DNA from: Anaerolineales bacterium | GTDB lineage: Bacteria > Chloroflexota > Anaerolineae > Anaerolineales > UBA4823 | Assembly: GCA_022865865.1 (NCBI GenBank) | Contig: JALHTN010000202.1 | Span: 1-6,034, forward strand | Length of the DNA stretch: 6,034 nt | Direction of reading: 5' to 3' | Shown here: positions 1-4,250 of the stretch, in pieces | How positions within the stretch are numbered: the stretch's first letter is position 1 | Layout of the letters: the number at the start of each line of letters is the position of its first letter | Translations under genes and position numbers: made by a program | Notes under the pieces: generated by a model | What the model was told of the DNA's origin: nothing | The model's database searches: none | What the model saw: the letters and a program-made list of their open reading frames with translations, nothing else

Positions 1-174
1 AATTAATGTCTCAGCAACCTCGGTTAATTGAGCGATGATGGTCTCAGCCGCAGCAGTTTGAGCTGCTGATTGGTCAATCGGGGGAGCTTCGGTTGAAGCT
101 GCCAGATTACAGGCAGCCAGAGCTACCCCGATGATCACCGCCACAAGACCTAATATTGACTTTTGAATTGGCAT
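1..174 (-). CDS. N-terminal part of a secreted lipoprotein (gene continues past the left edge)
   Basis: The reverse strand is open from ATG at 174 to the window edge, giving 58 residues. The protein starts MPIQKSILGLVAV and has a basic residue (K5), a hydrophobic core (about 7-20) and a lipobox A-L-A-A-C ending at Cys22, so it is a type II (lipoprotein) signal peptide. After lipidation on Cys22 it would be anchored on the outer face of the cytoplasmic membrane. The mature part begins with a short Thr/Pro linker (STEAPPID) and then an Ala/Gln/Thr-rich stretch (QSAAQTAAAETIIAQL), probably helical; such tracts are common in lipoproteins of Chloroflexota. A Shine-Dalgarno-like AAAGGA lies 9 bases before the ATG. 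The functional domain is beyond the edge, so no function can be assigned. Lipoprotein status is well supported. Confidence 0.8.
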   Translation of the reverse strand, partial: MPIQKSILGLVAVIIGVALAACNLAASTEAPPIDQSAAQTAAAETIIAQLTEVAETLI

Positions 175-183
175 GTTGGTTTA

Positions 184-189
184 TCCTTT
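184..189 (-). promoter_or_regulatory. Ribosome binding site of the lipoprotein gene
   Basis: AAAGGA on the minus strand, 9 bases before the ATG at 174. It supports that start codon. A small 5-bp inverted repeat with a 3-base loop (arms 193-197 and 201-205) lies just upstream of it in the presumed leader. Confidence 0.55.
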
Positions 190-220
190 CAGGTCCATGA
201 TGGACTCTTTTGCAAATCCT

Positions 221-226
221 ATTATA
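221..226 (-). promoter_or_regulatory. Candidate -10 box for the lipoprotein gene
   Basis: A perfect TATAAT on the minus strand, in an A/T-rich patch, predicts a transcription start near 214 and a leader of about 40 bases. No acceptable -35 hexamer exists at 16-19 bp spacing (the bases there read CAAAAC). The closest TTGG-like box is 23 bp away. An inverted repeat arm is centred where a -35 element or activator would sit. Confidence 0.45.
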
Positions 227-251
227 TAACGTGTTGCGAGCAGGTTTTGTT

Positions 252-290
252 CCAATCAGCGACTACTAGGAACTGTAAGTATCTGATTGG
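252..290. repeat. Inverted repeat CCAATCAG - 23 bp - CTGATTGG
   Basis: Two perfect 8-bp arms, 252-259 and 283-290, with centres 31 bp apart (about three helical turns). The repeat lies between the end of the PH-like gene and the TATAAT box of the lipoprotein gene. As RNA it could fold as a stem with a 23-base loop, but no T-run follows on either strand, so it does not look like an intrinsic terminator. Binding by a regulator is an alternative reading. Confidence 0.4.
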
Positions 291-328
291 GATGGAACAG
301 CTTGAATAAAGTATTGTGACAAAGCGCT

Positions 329-955
329 TTATAATTTTTCTAAAAGTTCCGATTTTTTCTGGGTAAATTCCTCTTCTGAGAGTATCCCCAGCTCGCGCAA
401 CCTGTCTAGGCTGGCTATCACCTCCACGACATCTACATTAACGTGTTGAGGATCTTCGCCCTGCTCCAGAAGTTCTTTGGCGTTTAACATGGCGATTTTA
501 AAATCAATAGGTTCCTCAATCCGGCGAAAGAGATTGGCGCCGTACTCGCTGGCGGTCAGGATCTCGATATCACCATAATTGAAAAAACGCCCGAAGGCAG
601 ATTGGGACATCTTGACGTCGGTAACTTTCACCAGGGAAGAGTCGGTGACGTTCTTATTGAGAATTCCAGAAATTTGAATTACCCGCCGGTTGGTTACTAT
701 AAATTGCCGATTCATCCAATCGAGGATATCGCGCATCATGGTTGAAAGCGGCAGCAGGAGCAATATGGTTCCAATTGCCCCGATCAATAATGCGAATTGA
801 ACCCAGTACACTCCTGCGAGGATGGTGAGGCTGATCAAAATCAGGATTATGACGATTTCGAGAACAATGGCACTCACCAAGATAAACCAGTGCTGACGTG
901 CAACCAGGATGATTTGCTCGCGGCTACCTAATAGACTTTCAACATAGCTAGTCAT
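329..955 (-). CDS. Membrane protein with bacterial PH-like domain and C-terminal SHOCT motif
   Basis: This 208-residue protein has three recognisable parts. Residues 24-48 and 52-72 are two strongly hydrophobic helices separated by a short turn (VYWVQ), forming a membrane hairpin. Residues about 78-160 resemble the bacterial PH-like domains (bPH_2, as in YdbS-type proteins): FIVTNRRVIQISGIL, then a strand pair around DSSLVKVTDVKMSQS and the F-x-x-FNYGDIEI segment typical of the family. Residues 178-208 match a SHOCT motif (LDRLRELGILSEEEFTQKK), a short helical C-terminal module thought to mediate oligomerisation. The start is ATG at 955, preceded by GAGAGG 5 bases away; the stop is TAA at 329. 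Membrane placement is clear and the domain calls rest on pattern recognition. The biological role of this family is not established. The next gene on the same strand is 154 bp downstream and has its own -10 box, so the gene may be monocistronic. Confidence 0.85.
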   Translation of the reverse strand: MTSYVESLLGSREQIILVARQHWFILVSAIVLEIVIILILISLTILAGVYWVQFALLIGAIGTILLLLPLSTMMRDILDWMNRQFIVTNRRVIQISGILNKNVTDSSLVKVTDVKMSQSAFGRFFNYGDIEILTASEYGANLFRRIEEPIDFKIAMLNAKELLEQGEDPQHVNVDVVEVIASLDRLRELGILSEEEFTQKKSELLEKL

Positions 956-1046
956 TGTACCCTCTCAGAACTTCTGTCCCTGAACTACATTACAGATTGT
1001 TGGATGGATTTACCTCGATCGAATGAACTATCTCACAATCTTACCA

Positions 1047-1075
1047 ATAATACTAATGATCTGGGTGCAAGACAA
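1047..1075 (-). promoter_or_regulatory. Candidate promoter for the PH-like membrane protein gene
   Basis: The minus strand reads TTGTCT (1070-1075), a 17-bp spacer, then TATTAT (1047-1052). Matches to the sigma70-type consensus are 4/6 and 5/6. Transcription would start near 1040, leaving a leader of about 85 bases before the ATG at 955. It is a prediction from sequence only; the region is A/T-rich, so chance matches are possible. Confidence 0.4.
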
Positions 1076-1078
1076 GTG

Positions 1079-1108
1079 AATCAATAAATTATAAGTCAGT
1101 TAATGATT
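1079..1108. repeat. Imperfect inverted repeat between the divergent promoters
   Basis: AATCAATAA (1079-1087) and TTAATGATT (1100-1108) are inverted copies matching at 8 of 9 positions, with centres 21 bp apart, about two helical turns. The repeat lies between the -35 boxes of the two divergent promoter candidates and could be an operator for both. The sequence is A/T-rich, so it may be chance. Confidence 0.3.
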
Positions 1109-1137
1109 TACCACCCGGGTTGGTAGGCGGTTATAAT
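1108..1137 (+). promoter_or_regulatory. Candidate promoter for the APP1-like phosphatase gene
   Basis: The plus strand reads TTACCA (1108-1113, 4/6 match), an 18-bp spacer, then a perfect TATAAT (1132-1137). Transcription would start near 1144, about 18 bases before the ATG at 1162. The box lies downstream of an in-frame TTG at 1120 that could otherwise be taken as the start, so it argues for the ATG. Confidence 0.5.
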
Positions 1138-1153
1138 GCTCATCATCCTCCAT

Positions 1154-1157
1154 GGAG
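1154..1157 (+). promoter_or_regulatory. Ribosome binding site deciding the ATG 1162 start
   Basis: GGAG followed by ATTC and then ATG. The 4-base spacing is short but usable. The alternative TTG at 1120 has only TTACCACCCGGG before it, with no purine-rich ribosome site. Confidence 0.4.
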
Positions 1158-1161
1158 ATTC

Positions 1162-2274
1162 ATGAAAGTGGATTGGCAGAAAAAGATCGCCCGGTTGGCC
1201 CACACGGTAGAAGGAATATTTGATCGGATCAAGTACCGCGTTGGTGCGCGTATCCATTCTGCCAATGCTCTGATGATTATGCCATACCTGGGCTTTGGGT
1301 CAGCACGGTTTATAGATTTGAAAGGTCGGGTATTGGAGGATTCAGGGATAAAACCTTCTAAAAAAACCGACCGGATCTGGGACAACCTGCTAAATATGTA
1401 CCGCCGATTTGAGAGCGACGAAGTGCCCAATGCACGGGTGCTAGCCAGTTTCGAGGGCATTGAACAGGAAATCACCGCAGATGAGGAAGGTTTTTTTGAA
1501 GTATCCATCCAGCTTGACAAACCTTTAATAGCGGAATTCAGCTGGCAAAAAATTGATCTTGAGCTGCTCGAACCCCGCCTTTCGGAAAACGGAAAAGTAT
1601 GCGCCCAGGGTCAGGCAATGATTGTCTCTTCACAGGCTGAATTCGGAGTGATCAGCGACATTGATGATACGGTTGTCTATACTGGTGTGACCAGCCGTTT
1701 GAAATTAGCGAGCACAGTATTGCTGAAGAATGCCTACACCCGGCTGCCTCTGAAGGGAGTGGAGAAATTCTATAACGCACTCCAGCAGGGGGTCAATAGC
1801 CCAGGTAAGAACCCATTGTTCTATGTTTCAAGCAGCCCCTGGAACATGTATGGTCTGTTCAGAGAGTTTTTCAAAATTAATAATATTCCTATTGGCCCAA
1901 TTTTTTTACGTGATTGGGGCTTTGAACGCCACTCCATGCTGGCGGTAAAGAATCGAGAATACAAGCTGGATGCGATCTGCAATATACTGGAAAGTTTTCC
2001 AGATTTGAAGTTCATTCTAATTGGCGACAGCGGAGAAGAAGACCCGGAAATTTATTCAAAGGTGATCCAGTCTTTCCCGAGTCGAATCCTGGGAGTATAC
2101 ATTAGAGATGTCAAGCACGACGCGAAGCGTGTGAAAGAGATCCGCAGGTTGGCTGATCGGGTAGAAAGTTATGGCAGTATGCTGGTTTTCGCAGAAGATG
2201 CTGAAGCGATGGCTAGACACGCGGCCCAGCAAGGCTGGATCGTTTTAAGCGCGGTTTCTCAACCAGTCAAGTAA
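1162..2274 (+). CDS. APP1/DUF2183-family, HAD-like phosphatase (putative phosphatidate phosphatase)
   Basis: This is a 370-residue protein without a signal peptide or membrane helix, so probably cytosolic or peripheral. Residues about 47-155 form a beta-rich domain (GRVLED, VPNARVLASFEG, ADEEGFFEVSI) as found before the catalytic domain in bacterial DUF2183 proteins. Residues about 161-318 are the APP1-type catalytic domain. It contains the HAD nucleophile motif D166-I-D168-D-T170, the Ser-rich strand YVSSSPWN (221-228), K268 in REYKLD, and a metal-binding loop IGDSGEEDPEIY with D289 and D294. In yeast, App1 dephosphorylates phosphatidate to diacylglycerol; the substrate of bacterial members is mostly untested. 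The start chosen is ATG 1162, preceded by GGAG 4 bases away. A TTG at 1120 in the same frame would add 14 residues but has no ribosome site and lies upstream of the predicted transcription start. The last 30 bp overlap the end of polX on the other strand. Confidence 0.88.
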   Translation: MKVDWQKKIARLAHTVEGIFDRIKYRVGARIHSANALMIMPYLGFGSARFIDLKGRVLEDSGIKPSKKTDRIWDNLLNMYRRFESDEVPNARVLASFEGIEQEITADEEGFFEVSIQLDKPLIAEFSWQKIDLELLEPRLSENGKVCAQGQAMIVSSQAEFGVISDIDDTVVYTGVTSRLKLASTVLLKNAYTRLPLKGVEKFYNALQQGVNSPGKNPLFYVSSSPWNMYGLFREFFKINNIPIGPIFLRDWGFERHSMLAVKNREYKLDAICNILESFPDLKFILIGDSGEEDPEIYSKVIQSFPSRILGVYIRDVKHDAKRVKEIRRLADRVESYGSMLVFAEDAEAMARHAAQQGWIVLSAVSQPVK

Positions 2275-3981
2275 TTTTTCGGGATCCCAGGTATTGATCA
2301 CATTTTGAGGTTCTACCCAACCCCGACGGGCTGTGGACACCCCAAAATGCATCAGATCTAATTCTCCAGGTGAATGAGCATCTGTATTGATGCTTAACAG
2401 AATCCCCAAATCTATCGCCCTGCGGGCATGAATGTCATTTAAGTCCAGGCGTTCTGGGTGGGCACTGATCTCTAGCGCTACACCGCTCTTGGCAGCTGCG
2501 GTGAATACGGCCTCCATATCTAAATCCGCTCCTTCTCGATCGGGGATCAATCGTCCAGTGGGGTGCCCAATGACATCCACGTTGGGATTCTGAATCGCGT
2601 TGAGCATCCTTTGGGTGATCTGTTCTCCGGGTTGGCGCAGGCTGACATGCAGGGAGGCAAAGACAATATCAAATTCTGCGAGCACCTGATCAGTGTAATC
2701 CAGTGCTCCATCGGCTTTAATCTCTACCTCGGCTCCTTGCAGAATTAAAATCGAATCGCCGAACTCTTCTTGGGCAGCCGCAATTTCTTCTCGCTGCTGC
2801 TTAATATCAGCCACCCCAAGCCCCTGGGTAATTCCCAGGCTGGGAGAATGGTCCGTGATCGCCAGGACTTTATAGCCGCGCTCCCTGGCTGCGAAAGCCA
2901 TTTCTTTAATCGTTACTTTCCCATCGCTCCATGTGGAATGGGTGTGCAGCTCAGATTGGATATCGCTGAGTTCGATCAATTCTGGCAGCTCACCTGCTAA
3001 GGCAGCTTGAACTTCACCTCTGTCTTCACGCAGCTCCGGGGGGATCCAGGGAATCCCAAGTACTTCATAAACCTGCTCTTCATTGGCACATAATATCTCA
3101 CCCTGATCATCCCTGGTGAAAGCATGTTCCGAAAGGGACAAGCCCTGTTTCAAGGCAAGCTCGCGCAAGCGTACATTGTGGTCTTTTGAACCACTGGCAT
3201 ACTGCAGTGCAGTTCCGAACCGTTCGGGTGGATGCACCCAGAGCTGAGCCCTAAGCCCATTGTTAAATTCAACACTGGATTTGGTTTTCCCACTCCCGAT
3301 CACCTGAAATACTTCAGGTAGATTCGTAAATGCCTCCATCACCGGAGAGGAGTCTTCGGCGGCTACTAACAGGTCCAGATCCCCAACAGTCTCCCGCATC
3401 CTGCGCAGGCTGCCTCCTGCCGCAGCTTTTTCGACCCCTGGAATCTGTCGCAGCATGGCGAGCAGCTGTTCAGCAGCTGGCCATGCTTTCCAGAGTGGGG
3501 TGCGTGTAGTACGGCGAGAGAGCGCCTCGATACCAGCTAGGATTTTGGCTTCAGACTTCTGACCCATACCAGGTAGATTCTGTAATTCGCCACCTCGGGC
3601 GGCTGCTTCCAAACCAGCCAAGTCGGTGATGCCAAGCTCTTTCCAAAATAGGGAGATCTTCTTGGGTCCAAGATCGGGCACTTCCAGCAGTTCTGCCAGG
3701 CTTGGAGGTACCTCTTCCGAGAGGTTATCCAGGTACTCTAAATGCCCGCTTGTGTACAGCTCGTCAATTTTCTCGGAGATCGCTTTGCCAACTCCTGGGA
3801 TATCCGTCAGGCGTCCTTCCTGCCAGACATCGTATACATTTCCCCCATAATCCCGCAGGCTGTCAGCAGCTTTGCGGTAGGCCAAGATTTTATATATCAC
3901 CTCGCCCTTGATCTCCAAAAGGTTGGCGATGGTCTGAAATATTTTTGCCAGATCTTGATTTGTATATTGTTTTTGAGCCAT
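2245..3981 (-). CDS. polX: Family X DNA polymerase with PHP domain (PolX), third palm aspartate replaced
   Basis: At 578 residues this is the usual length for bacterial PolX, a repair enzyme pairing a Pol beta-like core with a PHP metallo-phosphoesterase/3'-5' exonuclease. Residues 1-155 carry the helical N-terminal domain and helix-hairpin-helix motifs (IPGVGKAISEKI 61-72, VPDLGPKKI 101-109, LPGMGQKSEAKI 136-147). The palm starts at GGSLRRMRETVGDLDLL, with metal ligands D201 and D203. The third ligand, expected in a strand like V-D-L-R-V-V-P-P-E, is absent: the strand reads A-Q246-L-W248-V-H-P-P-E. YASGSKDHNVRLR (261-273) follows in place. The PHP domain (about 343-578) keeps H346, H348, D353, D377, H378, E418, H445, H473, E504, D534 and H536. 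The start is ATG at 3981; no ribosome site is visible before it, but the N-terminus fits the family. The 3' end overlaps the convergent phosphatase gene by 30 bp. PolX identity is firm; catalytic competence as a polymerase is doubtful. Confidence 0.95.
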   Translation of the reverse strand: MAQKQYTNQDLAKIFQTIANLLEIKGEVIYKILAYRKAADSLRDYGGNVYDVWQEGRLTDIPGVGKAISEKIDELYTSGHLEYLDNLSEEVPPSLAELLEVPDLGPKKISLFWKELGITDLAGLEAAARGGELQNLPGMGQKSEAKILAGIEALSRRTTRTPLWKAWPAAEQLLAMLRQIPGVEKAAAGGSLRRMRETVGDLDLLVAAEDSSPVMEAFTNLPEVFQVIGSGKTKSSVEFNNGLRAQLWVHPPERFGTALQYASGSKDHNVRLRELALKQGLSLSEHAFTRDDQGEILCANEEQVYEVLGIPWIPPELREDRGEVQAALAGELPELIELSDIQSELHTHSTWSDGKVTIKEMAFAARERGYKVLAITDHSPSLGITQGLGVADIKQQREEIAAAQEEFGDSILILQGAEVEIKADGALDYTDQVLAEFDIVFASLHVSLRQPGEQITQRMLNAIQNPNVDVIGHPTGRLIPDREGADLDMEAVFTAAAKSGVALEISAHPERLDLNDIHARRAIDLGILLSINTDAHSPGELDLMHFGVSTARRGWVEPQNVINTWDPEKLLDWLRNRA

Positions 3982-4032
3982 AACGGGGATAGCATACCAT
4001 ATGATTTTGGTTATTGGTTTTCCGATGCAAGA

Positions 4033-4061
4033 TTTATAACATGAATGCGAGTCACAGAGAA
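4033..4061 (-). promoter_or_regulatory. Weak candidate promoter for polX
   Basis: The minus strand reads TTCTCT (4056-4061, 3/6), a 17-bp spacer, then TATAAA (4033-4038, 5/6). Transcription would start near 4026, giving a leader of about 45 bases. TATGGT and TATGCT boxes nearer the ATG are possible alternatives that would give a leaderless or near-leaderless mRNA, consistent with the missing Shine-Dalgarno sequence. Confidence 0.25.
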
Positions 4062-4152
4062 GCTGCCAACAAAAAATCCAGATTTAATGTGGCTGCTATA
4101 TGCAGATTAATCCACAGCTACGTAGTAGAATCTTTATCGGTGGCCTTTTTTC

Positions 4153-4179
4153 ATTTGCAAGCTGGCCTGAAATTTGCAA
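4153..4179 (+). repeat. Direct repeat of ATTTGCAA in the polX / hydrolase intergenic region
   Basis: ATTTGCAA occurs at 4153-4160 and again at 4172-4179, 19 bp apart start to start, on the side of the region nearer the hydrolase gene. It could be a pair of protein-binding half-sites. No further copies were seen. At 8 bp in A/T-rich DNA the evidence is modest. Confidence 0.25.
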
Positions 4180-4185
4180 TTTTAT

Positions 4186-4222
4186 GGGATAAACAATGGT
4201 GATCAAAAATGGATTTTATCCC
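4186..4222. repeat. Inverted repeat GGGATAAA - 21 bp - TTTATCCC upstream of the hydrolase gene
   Basis: Perfect 8-bp arms lie at 4186-4193 and 4215-4222, ending 28 bp before the ATG at 4251. The left arm sits inside a smaller palindrome, TTTAT-GGG-ATAAA (4181-4193). A related TTTATCGG occurs at 4133-4140. A repressor site is possible because the repeat covers where a promoter for this gene should be. It has no terminator-like T-run after it. Confidence 0.35.
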
Positions 4223-4226
4223 GATG

Positions 4227-4232
4227 CATAAT
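4227..4232 (+). promoter_or_regulatory. Weak candidate -10 box for the hydrolase gene
   Basis: CATAAT matches TATAAT at 5 of 6 positions, but no acceptable -35 lies at 16-18 bp. Transcription would start about 12 bases before the ATG. No better promoter is visible in the 269-bp gap, which holds otherwise only the short repeats listed and no convincing gene. Confidence 0.2.
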
Positions 4233-4250
4233 ATACGCGTGGAATAACAA

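Noticed and set aside
321..330. Perfect palindrome AAAGCGCTTT at the stop codon of the PH-like gene
   Set aside because: It is only 10 bp with no loop and no T-run on the transcribed side, so it is not a convincing terminator or operator.
1143..1520. 125-codon open frame on the minus strand inside the phosphatase gene
   Set aside because: It is antisense to a well-supported gene, has a Ser/Arg-rich low-quality translation and no recognisable domain.
2226..2238. Hairpin CCAGC-AAG-GCTGG just after the polX stop
   Set aside because: The stem is only 5 bp, lies within the phosphatase coding sequence and lacks a following T-run, so an intrinsic terminator is not supported.
3626..4044. Overlapping plus-strand open frames of 69-100 codons opposite the polX N-terminus
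   Set aside because: All are antisense to the helix-hairpin-helix region of PolX, with no family resemblance and no ribosome sites.
4014..4202. 62-codon plus-strand frame in the intergenic region, starting at TTG
   Set aside because: It has no ribosome site, no recognisable domain and mixed composition; most likely chance.
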